Of a stretch of DNA of 26,161 nt, positions 15,006 through 23,209 are shown piece by piece (the first letter of the stretch is position 1; the number at the start of each line of letters is the position of its first letter). Origin of the DNA: a virus; IMG/VR virus record IMGVR_UViG_3300027977_000172, positions 1 through 26,161 of that record. One strand, 5' to 3'. A program made the translations under genes and the position numbers. The notes beneath the pieces were generated by a model. The model was not told the origin of the DNA, searched no databases, and saw nothing but the letters and a program-made list of their open reading frames with translations.

Positions 15006-15695
15006 ATGAGTGGAAAAAACAATTACAGAAAAAGATCAGACGAGATAAGATCTTCATTAGATGATATTTTAAATGACGACAGCGTAAACGCTTCTATTGA
15101 TTCAACACCTTTACCTCCTATTAGAACACAGCCAGCATTTGATTATGTTAAAAAGAAAGATGCTGCCAGCGAAAAGGCTAAAAAGACAATTAATTCTCTT
15201 TTAAAATTTTATCTTAGCGAGGAGATAATCGATAATGATGAATACGTTAAAGCTAAAATGAGAATTGAAGAGATGACTTTAGGTAGTCTTCTTTTTCAAA
15301 TGGAAACGGCTGAACGTGCAATAACAACTTTACTTCAACAAATAGATGACGGTGATGTTTCACCTCGTATGTTTGAGGTTTTAGGTACATTACAAAAGTC
15401 TATGTTAGATATCATCAAAAGCCAGACTATGTATATGATAGCAACCGAAGAGGGTGTTAAAAAGCTGGCAAGAGATTATGACGTTTATTCACAGCGCAAG
15501 CTTGCCAAGGACGAGGATAGTAAAAAGATACAAGCTGCAACAAACGTTAACAGGGGCACCAAGAACTTAATGATGCAAATACAAAATAACATCAATAAAC
15601 AAGAGGATTTAGATTCAATAGAAGCTGAACCTCTTAATACTGAAATGGATGACTTCCCCAGTGAAATAGATAATTTCGAGGACTATGACGAATGA
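15006..15695 (+). CDS. 16: Terminase small subunit (gp16-like)
   Basis: Regulates DNA packaging by the large terminase and helps DNA recognition. I start it at ATG 15006, one base after the preceding stop; the in-frame ATG at 14952 lies inside the previous gene and adds a hydrophobic stretch unlikely to be real. The 229-residue product (T4 gp16: 164) has a basic, Ser/Asp-rich N-terminal tail and a central helical domain. VSPRMFEVLGTLQKSMLDIIKSQTMY matches the pattern of [24 protein letters not shown] in T4. The acidic C-terminus (MDDFPSEIDNFEDYDE) is suited to contact with the large subunit. It overlaps the large terminase start by 11 bases, as is common for this pair. Confidence 0.78.
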   Translation: MSGKNNYRKRSDEIRSSLDDILNDDSVNASIDSTPLPPIRTQPAFDYVKKKDAASEKAKKTINSLLKFYLSEEIIDNDEYVKAKMRIEEMTLGSLLFQMETAERAITTLLQQIDDGDVSPRMFEVLGTLQKSMLDIIKSQTMYMIATEEGVKKLARDYDVYSQRKLAKDEDSKKIQAATNVNRGTKNLMMQIQNNINKQEDLDSIEAEPLNTEMDDFPSEIDNFEDYDE

Positions 15696-18117
15696 TTTTT
15701 TACCTACATCTTTTAATTCTGAACCTGAAACAGAACAGCAGGACAGAGTAGTCTGGTCGACGGCCGAGGTTCAGCGAATTATAGCAGCACTTGACGAGGG
15801 TTATAAAGTCAAGGGTACACCTTTTTACGAGGGTAACATGAGCTATAAGCGTGCTAATATTGTATTTGAATATACAGATGAGGAAATGGAGCATATCAAA
15901 CGATGCGCTTCTGATATTCTATACTTTGCTGAGCATTTTGCAACTGTTATGACAGACGAAGGTCTTCAGCGAATCAAACTGAGAGACTATCAAAAGGGCA
16001 TGTTGGTTAGCTTTGTAGAGAACAGGTTTAATGTATGTTTGGCGTCTCGACAAATCGGCAAATGCCTGGCACACGATACAGATATATATATAAGAAAAGA
16101 AGGTCGAGAATACATGATTAAAATGTACGAGCTCTGGTACTTAATGGTCAAGAATGCCGAACTACCATTTGCCAATCGATTAATCAACCGTATTAAATAC
16201 CATTTGTATCGAGCCCATTCTCGTCTAAATAAAATTTATGAATTATTAATAAATATTTTACTTTTTCTTATTCAGACTGTTGAAAAAATTGAATACAGGC
16301 ATTTTAGTCTTGACCAAGATGACATCAGTAAGAAAATATTAAGTTCATATAATTTACAGGGCTATGAAGTTATGACTGATTCTGGTTTCAAGCCCATGAG
16401 TCATCTTCATGTCACGCAGCCTTATGTAAACTGGAATATTAGAACCGCATCTGGTCTTTATCTAAATGCTGCAGATAATCATATAGTATTTAAACAAGGT
16501 CTTGTTGATACATTTATTAGAGATTTAAAGCCTGGTGATTTTATACATACTGTAAATGGTGTCGAGGCAGTTACTCATATTGAAAAAGGTCAACATTCAA
16601 TATCAATGTTTGATGTTACTGTTGATGATGAAAATCATAGATTTTATAGTAATGGCATATTATCGCATAACACTATTTGTTCTGCAATCTTTATTTCCTG
16701 GTATCTGCTTTTTAATTTTGATAAAAATGCACTTCTACTTTCAAATAAGGGCGGTACAACCAAGGAAATTCTTGATAAAGTAAAAGCCATTATAGAAAAT
16801 TTACCTTTCTTTTTAAAGCCAGGTATTTTAAAGAATGATGTCATGAACATGAAATTCGATAATGGCTGTCGAATGGTTGGTCAATCTACAACAGGTAAAG
16901 CAGGTATTGGTTTTACTATACATCTTCTTTTCCTGGATGAGTTTGCTCATATACATCATAGCTTTATAAATAGTTTTTATGAAAACGTTTATCCAACGCT
17001 TTCATCTTCAAAGGTATCACGTATTATAATTACCAGTACACCTAACGGCTATAATAAATTCTTTGAGATCTATGATGGCGCTGAAAAGAAACTCAATGAA
17101 TTTTCACCTTATCGCGTCGACTGGTGGCAGGTACCTGGTCGTGATGAAAAATGGAAATTACAGGAGGTTAAAAATCTCGGTAGCGAAGAGGCGTTTAATA
17201 GACAGTATGGAAACCAGTTCATGGCTTCCAGCAATCTTCTACTTACAGGTGCTTCAATTAAAAAACTGAGAACAGGACAAAAGAAATTTACATTTGTTGA
17301 ATTTGAAGAGTTTGAAAGAATTTCAATTGACGTGTCAAGATTTATGGTTTTCAGTCCTGATTATGTTGACGCCGATTTTAAAGATCGTAATAGATACTGG
17401 GTCTTTTGTATAGATATTGCAGAAGGCGTAGGAGGTGACTACAGTGTAATCAATATTTTTGAAATAGTACCCATGCAAAAGAAAGACTTTAATAGAATCT
17501 TGACACCGAGTTCTATTAATGAGTTCTTTGCACTAAAACAGGCAATTGTTTTTAGAAGCAATGAACACAGTGTAGAGGATTTATCAAAAATTTTATATAC
17601 ATTGGTAATAGATGTCTTCTATCAGGAGAACATCAAAATTGTAATTGAATATAATACCTATGGCTCAACTGTCATCAATCACTTAGCTACAGTCTTTCCT
17701 CAGCGAAATGAATTTGACGAGGAAATGGTTGTAAAATTTAAACACAGGCATGATGCCAGAAATACTAAGTTCGGTCTTAAAATTAAACGTGATAATAAAC
17801 CCATACTCTGTCAAAATCTTAAAAAATCAATTGAGCAAAATAGAATGTTTATAACAGATGATATGACAGTCAATGAGCTGAGTTCATTTGGTAGAACTAC
17901 AGCAGGTTTATACATGGGGCAAATGGGACATGACGATCATGTTATGACCTGTGTTTCAGCCACTGAATTTTTTGCAACAGTTGACTATTCAGACTTTGTC
18001 GAAGAGATACTTGATATCATAGACGAAGACCTGTATGATGCCATGGAAGCTGAACTTGAAAAGACGACCAAGGACAAAGACGGTAATATCTACTACGACA
18101 TTTACGACATAATTTAG
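15685..18117 (+). CDS. 17: Terminase large subunit (gp17) containing an intein
   Basis: The packaging ATPase/nuclease. The 810-residue precursor minus a 203-residue intein gives 607 residues, matching T4 gp17 (610). The ATPase domain starts with VVWSTAEVQRIIAAL. Walker A is split: SRQIGK before the intein, TICSAIF after it (compare SRQLGKTTV in T4). Walker B is LLFLDEF (D418, E419 of the precursor), and TSTPNG near 451 is the coupling motif. The RNase H-like nuclease has D577 in FCIDIAEG, E655 in VIEYNTYG and D750/D751 in GHDDHV. The protein can only be active after splicing because the Walker A Thr is the +1 extein residue. It overlaps the small subunit gene upstream and ends with TAG. Confidence 0.93.
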   Translation: MTNDFLPTSFNSEPETEQQDRVVWSTAEVQRIIAALDEGYKVKGTPFYEGNMSYKRANIVFEYTDEEMEHIKRCASDILYFAEHFATVMTDEGLQRIKLRDYQKGMLVSFVENRFNVCLASRQIGKCLAHDTDIYIRKEGREYMIKMYELWYLMVKNAELPFANRLINRIKYHLYRAHSRLNKIYELLINILLFLIQTVEKIEYRHFSLDQDDISKKILSSYNLQGYEVMTDSGFKPMSHLHVTQPYVNWNIRTASGLYLNAADNHIVFKQGLVDTFIRDLKPGDFIHTVNGVEAVTHIEKGQHSISMFDVTVDDENHRFYSNGILSHNTICSAIFISWYLLFNFDKNALLLSNKGGTTKEILDKVKAIIENLPFFLKPGILKNDVMNMKFDNGCRMVGQSTTGKAGIGFTIHLLFLDEFAHIHHSFINSFYENVYPTLSSSKVSRIIITSTPNGYNKFFEIYDGAEKKLNEFSPYRVDWWQVPGRDEKWKLQEVKNLGSEEAFNRQYGNQFMASSNLLLTGASIKKLRTGQKKFTFVEFEEFERISIDVSRFMVFSPDYVDADFKDRNRYWVFCIDIAEGVGGDYSVINIFEIVPMQKKDFNRILTPSSINEFFALKQAIVFRSNEHSVEDLSKILYTLVIDVFYQENIKIVIEYNTYGSTVINHLATVFPQRNEFDEEMVVKFKHRHDARNTKFGLKIKRDNKPILCQNLKKSIEQNRMFITDDMTVNELSSFGRTTAGLYMGQMGHDDHVMTCVSATEFFATVDYSDFVEEILDIIDEDLYDAMEAELEKTTKDKDGNIYYDIYDII
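16063..16671 (+). other. Intein (203 residues) inserted in Walker A of the large terminase
   Basis: The Hint-type splicing element runs from Cys127 to Asn329 of the precursor. Block A is CLAHDTDIYI with the nucleophilic Cys. Block B is LYLNAADNHIVF with His266; the usual Thr of T-x-x-H is Ala here. DLKPGDFI (280-287) is the GD turn. Block F is FDVTVDDENHRFYSNG, and block G is ILSHN with penultimate His328 and terminal Asn329, followed by Thr330 as the +1 residue. Only about 35 residues separate block B from block F, so no homing endonuclease is present. Instead, a helical, partly hydrophobic segment (about 148-222) lies between A and B. Insertion exactly at GK^T is typical of inteins that target conserved ATP-binding loops. 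Confidence 0.92.
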
Positions 18118-18141
18118 GTTATTAATGACAATAAAAGGGGT

Positions 18142-18378
18142 GTGAATAACCCACAATATGGTAAAAGCTGTAAAAATCATGCTGCATCGAAGACCAGAAT
18201 TTTAAAATGTCCAGACGGTGGTGAAATGGTATTTGATGAAGTTGGACCATTGAAGGAATATCTTTATGGCGTTAGTGTTAGTTATAATACATTGAGGCAA
18301 TATTCTAAAAAAGGTAAAAATTATTGCGGATATTTTCTTGAGGCCAAGAAGATATATAACAAAAATAAAAATAACTAA
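18142..18378 (+). CDS. Small NUMOD-like protein between terminase and sheath
   Basis: A 78-residue basic protein reading from GTG 18142, behind AAAAGGGG, a possible ribosome site; no ATG occurs before residue 29. It contains ILKCPDGGEMVFDEVGPLKEYLYG and LRQYSKKGKNYCGYFLEAK. The pattern 'F-D-x-V/I ... L ... NTLRxYxKxGK..YxGYFxE' resembles NUMOD1-type DNA-binding modules found next to HNH homing nucleases. No nuclease domain is present, so it may be a remnant of a homing element or a small DNA-binding protein of its own. It is in the same frame as the terminase, beyond its TAG stop. The family call is tentative. Confidence 0.45.
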   Translation: MNNPQYGKSCKNHAASKTRILKCPDGGEMVFDEVGPLKEYLYGVSVSYNTLRQYSKKGKNYCGYFLEAKKIYNKNKNN

Positions 18379-18383
18379 TAACA

Positions 18384-21300
18384 ATGGCATTATCAGCAGA
18401 ATTATTACAGTTCAAGAGTTCGGGAGTCTACCGACTTGAATTTGACAAGAGCCAGACAGCTACTATTCCTAGCGACCAAATAAGAATGGTGGTAGGTTTC
18501 TCTAAAGACGGCCCCTTCAACACGCCGGTATTCGTATCTGACTCTGGATTTTTCACCAATATTTATGGTGACATTGATAGAACACTTGAAAGAAAAGGTT
18601 CTTACTTTCACAGAACTGCACTTGCGGCACTTGAAAGAGGTCCAATTCTTGCGCTTAATTTACTGAGACTTAATAACGACTCAGAATCAGGTGACAAGGT
18701 TCAATATCAAACATTTTCAGTTAGCGCAACAGGTGTTAACGCAGCAGAGAAGTCTGCACTTTATTCAGGTTTCTACAACAAGGATAAATTCTGGTTTCCA
18801 CAAGATCTTCCTTTCTTAAATAACATTGGTTCAACAAACACAGGTGTTATTCAAGTTGTAAATCTTAAACAATCTCCAGTAACAGTCTTTATGCGTAAAG
18901 CACAAGACGTAAAAGCATTTGATGTGCTTGCTAAACAATGGTATGGTTCTGGTAAAGTACCAGCATTCATGAATGAATTTGATTATATTAGCGACTTCAT
19001 GATTGACGTGTTTATCGTTGATGGCGACTTTACAAACTATGCATCACTTGCAGTTGATCCAATCTTTGGAGCATTCTTTAATGTAAACGGTCTAATTAAA
19101 AGCAAACTTGACAACTTCTTAAATTCACCAAATGTAACTTATCTTGCTAAGTATACAGGATGTCTTATTCCTGACTTCATAGACTTGAACGGTAATAACT
19201 TGTTTATTCAAGACATGATTAACTTTGATACAGCTAAGACTGGTATTTTATCAGCAGTAAACAAAGAGGTATTTGATTCAGATTATATTATCAGCGGTAC
19301 TGAAGATGGTGTCGATTTAGTTGGTCACAATTTAGAAAATAAATTAAATAACGACTCAACTTTTACACAACTTGATTTTATCTCTTATAATAGAGGTTTA
19401 AAAGAAGATTACTATTACCAAGCTTCTGAAACAGGTGAAGTAGGAATTGATGTTAATACAGCAGGTGATATTTCTTTTTACCTTACTGCAAGCGGTGAAA
19501 GTACAGCAAGTCAAACGCCTCCTAGTGTGGCAACTGCTCAACTACCAGCTTCACTTGGAGCTAACATCGCAAACTATGTAGTTAAAATAAACAAGGATCA
19601 CCCTGATTATGCTACACTTTTAGAAGACAGGCTTTCAGCTAACGTTGCAGGTGTAGGAATTGGCCAGCGTGCAGTAGGTTCTTATGTTTTAGTTGATAAT
19701 GGATCAACATATAAATGGGCACCAGTTGTTTCATTGACTGAAGCATCAGGTTATCTATATGTTGGAGTTTCAATTGAAGTTACAGGATATGTTGTATCAC
19801 TTGAAGCATCACAAGTATGGTTTATTTACGAGCCAAGTGGTTCAGATTATGATGTATCAGCTACAGACTATTTTAAATTTGAGTACGGAAGTCAGACTTA
19901 CAAAGACTGGAGCGCAGGTGTTATTACCAGTGGCGATGTTGTAAGACTTGCATCTGCACAAGATACCAACGTGTATTTGAATATGACATGGGCACTTAAT
20001 AATAGCGTATATACAAATGACGGTTCAGCAGCAGGTGCATCAACAGTGCTTTCAGCAGCTTCAACAAATTATTACAATGTACCAGTTGTAGAAATTAAAG
20101 GTTATTCAGACGCTGCTCTTACTACAGCTATAAATTTACCTGACTATACAGGTAACAATTATGTTAACTCATCTGCAGTAGTACAAACAAATAAATTCAC
20201 AGTAATTTCTCTTATTGGCTCACTTAATGAGTCACTTACACTTGCAGCAGTATCACAAATTGCTTTACCAGGTAATGAAGTTTATCTTGATTACACTTCA
20301 GCTAACGGAAATATCAGCGTAGGACAATACTTAGTATCTAGTGAATTAGGTCCAAATGGAGAATCTCGCTTAACTAAAGTAAACAAGATTTCTAAGCAAA
20401 CTGTAAGTAGCATAACCGTTTTACATGTTTATACAGATCAGGATATTTTAATAACTAGCGGAACATCAGTAGAGCGATATAACACAATTGAATCTGTAAT
20501 AACAGAATATAAATTATTCTCTCTTGCTGGATTTACAATGAATCCTAACTATCATGTTCCTAACGGCACAGAAGATAGAATGAATGAAATTTTTAACGAT
20601 ACAATAGGCGGAGGTACAAATCTCTTTACCGGTCTTATCGATAAAGATCTTATTTCTTATCGTTACATTGTTGATTCATTTGGTTTAGGTATTGAGCCTC
20701 AATCTAAATACCAGTTAAGTTATCTTGCTAAGTCTCGTCAAAACGTGCTAGCAATTATTAATGCACCTTCAATGCAAGACTTCCGTGAATCTACTGATCC
20801 TAGATTTACTGACGACACCGGAACTCTTCGTACTCGATACATTGCAGAAGGTGGTAGATTAGATTTGAATCCTACAACCACTTATGGTTTACCTAGTATC
20901 GCTAATGGTTCTAGCTACAGTGCATATTATTCACCTTATCTAATAATAAGAGACAGAGGTAAGAATTTAGCAGTACCGCCTGCAGGTTATGTTTCTAATA
21001 ACTTTATTGACAAGTATACAAATGCTTTACCTTGGTCAATAGTAGCAGGTCCACGTAGAGGAGTAGTAGGAGGAAGAGGTCTTATTGGCTTAGAAGTTAA
21101 CTTTGATAAAAATGACAGAGATAATATCGAGCCATTTGGTTTAAATCCAATTATCTTCCAAAGAGGAATCGGAATTGAAATCCATGGTAATAAAACAGGT
21201 CAGCAAAATATCAAGTCTGCACTTTCTAGTGTACATGTTCGTGAAGTATTAATTTACATGCAAGATGGTATTGCTTCTATATTAAAGAACTATACATTTG

Positions 21301-21551
21301 AATTTAATACACCTCAAACACGTTTAGAAATTAAATCACTTGCAGATAATTTTATGCTAGGTGTTAAACGCGATAACGGTGTCTATGATTTTAAAAATGT
21401 AATGGATACGAGCAATAATACGCCTGACGTAATTGATGCTAATATCGGTATACTTGATACCTATGTAGAGCCAGTAAAAGGATTAGAAATACTAGTACAT
21501 AGAACAACTATCTTGAAGACAGGTTCTATCGCTACAGGTCAATTCTCTTAA
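18384..21551 (+). CDS. 18: Contractile tail sheath protein (gp18)
   Basis: Forms the contractile tube around the tail. The N-terminus has GVYRLEFDKSQTATIPSDQIRMVVGFSKDGPFNTPVFV, matching the start of gp18 sheath proteins in spread motifs (GVxxxExDxSxxxxxxxxxxxxxVGxxxxGPxxxPxxV). The C-terminal lock domain has PWSIVAGPRRGVVGG, FGLNPIIFQRGIGIEIHGNKT, SALSSVHVREVLIYMQDGI and EFNTPQTRLEIKSLADNFM. At 1055 residues it is about 400 longer than T4 gp18 (659). The extra length is a Ser/Thr/Ala/Gly-rich, beta-type region roughly from residue 300 to 740, probably an enlarged protruding domain on the outside of the sheath. The terminator follows 10 bases after the stop. Confidence 0.92.
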   Translation: MALSAELLQFKSSGVYRLEFDKSQTATIPSDQIRMVVGFSKDGPFNTPVFVSDSGFFTNIYGDIDRTLERKGSYFHRTALAALERGPILALNLLRLNNDSESGDKVQYQTFSVSATGVNAAEKSALYSGFYNKDKFWFPQDLPFLNNIGSTNTGVIQVVNLKQSPVTVFMRKAQDVKAFDVLAKQWYGSGKVPAFMNEFDYISDFMIDVFIVDGDFTNYASLAVDPIFGAFFNVNGLIKSKLDNFLNSPNVTYLAKYTGCLIPDFIDLNGNNLFIQDMINFDTAKTGILSAVNKEVFDSDYIISGTEDGVDLVGHNLENKLNNDSTFTQLDFISYNRGLKEDYYYQASETGEVGIDVNTAGDISFYLTASGESTASQTPPSVATAQLPASLGANIANYVVKINKDHPDYATLLEDRLSANVAGVGIGQRAVGSYVLVDNGSTYKWAPVVSLTEASGYLYVGVSIEVTGYVVSLEASQVWFIYEPSGSDYDVSATDYFKFEYGSQTYKDWSAGVITSGDVVRLASAQDTNVYLNMTWALNNSVYTNDGSAAGASTVLSAASTNYYNVPVVEIKGYSDAALTTAINLPDYTGNNYVNSSAVVQTNKFTVISLIGSLNESLTLAAVSQIALPGNEVYLDYTSANGNISVGQYLVSSELGPNGESRLTKVNKISKQTVSSITVLHVYTDQDILITSGTSVERYNTIESVITEYKLFSLAGFTMNPNYHVPNGTEDRMNEIFNDTIGGGTNLFTGLIDKDLISYRYIVDSFGLGIEPQSKYQLSYLAKSRQNVLAIINAPSMQDFRESTDPRFTDDTGTLRTRYIAEGGRLDLNPTTTYGLPSIANGSSYSAYYSPYLIIRDRGKNLAVPPAGYVSNNFIDKYTNALPWSIVAGPRRGVVGGRGLIGLEVNFDKNDRDNIEPFGLNPIIFQRGIGIEIHGNKTGQQNIKSALSSVHVREVLIYMQDGIASILKNYTFEFNTPQTRLEIKSLADNFMLGVKRDNGVYDFKNVMDTSNNTPDVIDANIGILDTYVEPVKGLEILVHRTTILKTGSIATGQFS

Positions 21552-21560
21552 TGACTTAAT

Positions 21561-21593
21561 ATAAAAGCCCAGGTTAAATCTGGGCTTTTATTT
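21561..21593 (+). terminator. Terminator after the tail sheath gene
   Basis: ATAAAAGCCCAG (21561-21572) pairs with CTGGGCTTTTAT (21580-21591) around a 7-base loop, with a T run in the 3' arm. It may reduce readthrough between sheath and tube. Confidence 0.88.
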
Positions 21594-21602
21594 AAAATAC
21601 AA

Positions 21603-21615
21603 CAATATATAAAAA
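21603..21615 (+). promoter_or_regulatory. Candidate late promoter upstream of the tail tube
   Basis: CAATATATAAAAA lies between the sheath terminator and the tube ATG at 21629, matching the recurrent AATATATA element. The spacing to the ATG is about 15 bases. Placement right after a terminator supports it. Confidence 0.35.
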
Positions 21616-21628
21616 TAAACAAATAAAA

Positions 21629-22183
21629 ATGGCAGGTTTACCACATTATAATAACTCTAGCGCAGCTACTCAAAAATATGAACCAGTACAAGGTAATCTC
21701 TTTGAAGTTACATTTTTCCCGCCAGCGGGTGTTACAGGTCAATCACTTTTACTTGAACATGTTAATACAGTCGGTGGTTTAAGTGCTCTTAACCCTACTA
21801 TAGATCCTGTTGGTCAAAAATATAAATTTGCAGACAGGAGCTATGCAGGAATGCCAGCACAAACATTTGTAGATGTTGCTATCAATTTTTCATTAAACTT
21901 AAATGATTCAAATCAGAATTATATCTACAAATCTATAAGAGACTGGTATAAAAAAATCTATGATCCAGCAACAGGTGCAATGGGTCTTAAGAAAGATTAT
22001 AGCGGATCAATTGTAGTCGTTATGTACGATCGTCAAGGAAACATCCACAGAAAGGTAACACTTCTTGATACTTTCCCAACGGGCAATCCAGCAGCATTTG
22101 ATAGTTTAGATTATAACGCACCAGATCCATTAACATTGGATATTACATTCCGTTGTGATAACTGGATAGATGAAAACAACTAA
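21629..22183 (+). CDS. 19: Tail tube protein (gp19)
   Basis: Builds the inner tube that the sheath contracts around. The 184 residues compare with 163 in T4 gp19. GNLFEVTFFPP near residues 22-32 corresponds to PNLFQVEISYL. INFSLNLNDSNQNYIYKSIRDWYKKIYDPATG corresponds to the VMNDEAHDARQKFVDW part. The end, TLLDTFPTGNPAAFDSLDY then DPLTLDITFRCDNW, corresponds to IKGLWPTNVGELQLDWDSNN and FEVTLALDYW. It directly follows the sheath, as in T4. The A-rich leader ends AAATAAAAATG. Confidence 0.92.
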   Translation: MAGLPHYNNSSAATQKYEPVQGNLFEVTFFPPAGVTGQSLLLEHVNTVGGLSALNPTIDPVGQKYKFADRSYAGMPAQTFVDVAINFSLNLNDSNQNYIYKSIRDWYKKIYDPATGAMGLKKDYSGSIVVVMYDRQGNIHRKVTLLDTFPTGNPAAFDSLDYNAPDPLTLDITFRCDNWIDENN

Positions 22184-22185
22184 AC

Positions 22186-22207
22186 AATCTAAATATATAG
22201 ATTATAA
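22186..22207 (+). promoter_or_regulatory. Candidate late promoter upstream of internal protein 1
   Basis: AATCTA (22186-22191) and TAGATT (22198-22203) form an inverted repeat around AATATA, giving AAATATATAG, then TATAAAA-like bases. The following leader is nearly the same as that of the second internal protein gene at 23180-23209. Confidence 0.4.
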
Positions 22208-22223
22208 AAACAAAAAAAACAAA

Positions 22224-23132
22224 ATGAAGTACATTAAAACATTTGAAAGCTTCTTGAATGAAAGCTATTTATTTGAAGCCGCTGCCAAAACAGCATACAG
22301 GGTTAAAGTTAAAAAGGGTGAACAAACACTGGCTTATCTTGCTGTAAAAGGTTCACCTAATTATAGTCTTGTTCCATCAGTTGCAAAGGCGATAGGTGCT
22401 AAAGAAACAGAAATATACTATATTAACCCACCTAAACCTACTATGGATTTAGCAATAGAGGAATTAACATCTGTTGGTAAATTTACCAATGTTAGTGATA
22501 AAGAGTTGTCTTCTGAAGGTTTTAAGATGGGCACATATAAGGGACATAAATTTTTAGCAGACATGGCTTCTGATGGCCATGTTCATTGGATTTTTCTCAA
22601 AAAAGATCTTGTAGACAAGCTAGCAAGCGAACTTGATTTCATGAACATGAATGAAAGCTATTTATTTGAAGCTAACGAGCTTAATGGCATAAAAAAGATG
22701 ACTGATATAATAATGAATAGCAGACAGTCAATGCTTACAAAAAAATATGAAAAATTTGTAAACATGACTCTTAAAGACAATAAAGTTTCAAAAATTGAAG
22801 ATTTAAACCCAGATGGATTAGAAGACTGGATGGTCGATTTAGAAGAACTAATTGATGATTATGGAGGACAAACAGGCATTAAAGAGTACGTTGAAATGAT
22901 AGAGCGTATAGAACAGCTTGAAAAGGCGATCAAAGACAGCGGTAATAAACAGGCTATAGGTGAATTAGATAAATTAATGAAACCATTTGTAAAACCAGGC
23001 AAAACGCTGGATGATATTAATGATGAAGAAAATGTAGCAGACATTCTTTTTATGCTTGAAGAAGACGATGAAGAAAGTCCATTTCTTAAATACGGTATCA
23101 AAATGCCAAAAGCGGTTAAGAAAAAGAAATAA
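22224..23132 (+). CDS. Probable internal head protein 1 with capsid-targeting peptide and duplicated junction
   Basis: I start it at ATG 22224, behind an A-rich leader; an in-frame ATG at 22170 overlaps the tube gene and is unlikely. The 302-residue product begins MKYIKTFESFLNES. In T4, internal proteins carry a similar N-terminal targeting peptide (MKTYQEFIAEA) cut by gp21 after (I/L)-x-E. Here L11-N12-E13 fits. Residues 14-139 form one alpha/beta part (AYRVKVKKG, GHKFLADMASDGHVHWIFLKK). At 142-150 MNESYLFEA repeats residues 12-19, with 25 identical bases, and a second, charged helical part follows to a Lys-rich end. I infer an injected or packaged head protein. The enzymatic role, if any, is unknown. 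Confidence 0.65.
   Translation: MKYIKTFESFLNESYLFEAAAKTAYRVKVKKGEQTLAYLAVKGSPNYSLVPSVAKAIGAKETEIYYINPPKPTMDLAIEELTSVGKFTNVSDKELSSEGFKMGTYKGHKFLADMASDGHVHWIFLKKDLVDKLASELDFMNMNESYLFEANELNGIKKMTDIIMNSRQSMLTKKYEKFVNMTLKDNKVSKIEDLNPDGLEDWMVDLEELIDDYGGQTGIKEYVEMIERIEQLEKAIKDSGNKQAIGELDKLMKPFVKPGKTLDDINDEENVADILFMLEEDDEESPFLKYGIKMPKAVKKKK
22255..22279 (+). repeat. 25-base direct repeat, copy 1 (targeting-peptide junction)
   Basis: The 25 bases from TGAATGAAAGC to TTTGAAGC encode NESYLFEA at the first cleavage-like site. The same 25 bases recur at 22648-22672 in the same frame, 393 bases (131 codons) later. Confidence 0.95.
22648..22672 (+). repeat. 25-base direct repeat, copy 2 (internal junction)
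   Basis: Identical to 22255-22279 and in the same frame. It encodes MNESYLFEA, joining the two halves of internal protein 1. The site reads M-N-E where copy 1 reads L-N-E. Confidence 0.95.
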
Positions 23133-23143
23133 CTTTAATTTTC

Positions 23144-23173
23144 AAAAAGGCCCTCTTACTGAGGGCTTTTTAT
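23144..23173 (+). terminator. Terminator after internal protein 1
   Basis: AAAAAGGCCCTC (23144-23155) pairs with GAGGGCTTTTT (23161-23171) with one bulged G and a five-base loop, followed by TAT. It lies 11 bases after the stop. Confidence 0.8.
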
Positions 23174-23196
23174 GTCTACAAATATATAGACTATAA
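23174..23196 (+). promoter_or_regulatory. Palindromic late-promoter candidate upstream of internal protein 2
   Basis: GTCTA (23174-23178), CAAATATA, TAGAC (23187-23191), then TATAAAA. The 18-base core differs at one position from 13029-13046 upstream of the neck-like gene. It begins directly after the terminator T tract and lies about 19 bases before the ATG at 23210. Confidence 0.5.
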
Positions 23197-23209
23197 AAAT
23201 AAAAACAAA

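Noticed and set aside
16063-16671. Homing endonuclease inside the intein
   Set aside because: No LAGLIDADG or HNH motif is visible and the B-F gap is too short.
18115-18117. TAG stop of the terminase might be read through or recoded to extend the protein into the NUMOD-like ORF
   Set aside because: The spliced terminase already has the full T4 gp17 length, and TAG is also used as a natural stop by the gene ending at 122 and by gp44, with no other sign of recoding. Same-frame placement happens by chance one time in three.
20212-20241. LNES sequence in the tail sheath as another prohead protease site
   Set aside because: The sheath is assembled outside the prohead and the match is a four-residue coincidence; this also limits how much weight the short motif alone can bear.
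22170-22223. Earlier start for internal protein 1
   Set aside because: The 18 extra residues overlap the tail tube end, and the alternative ATG at 22224 gives the MKYI targeting peptide shared with the next gene.
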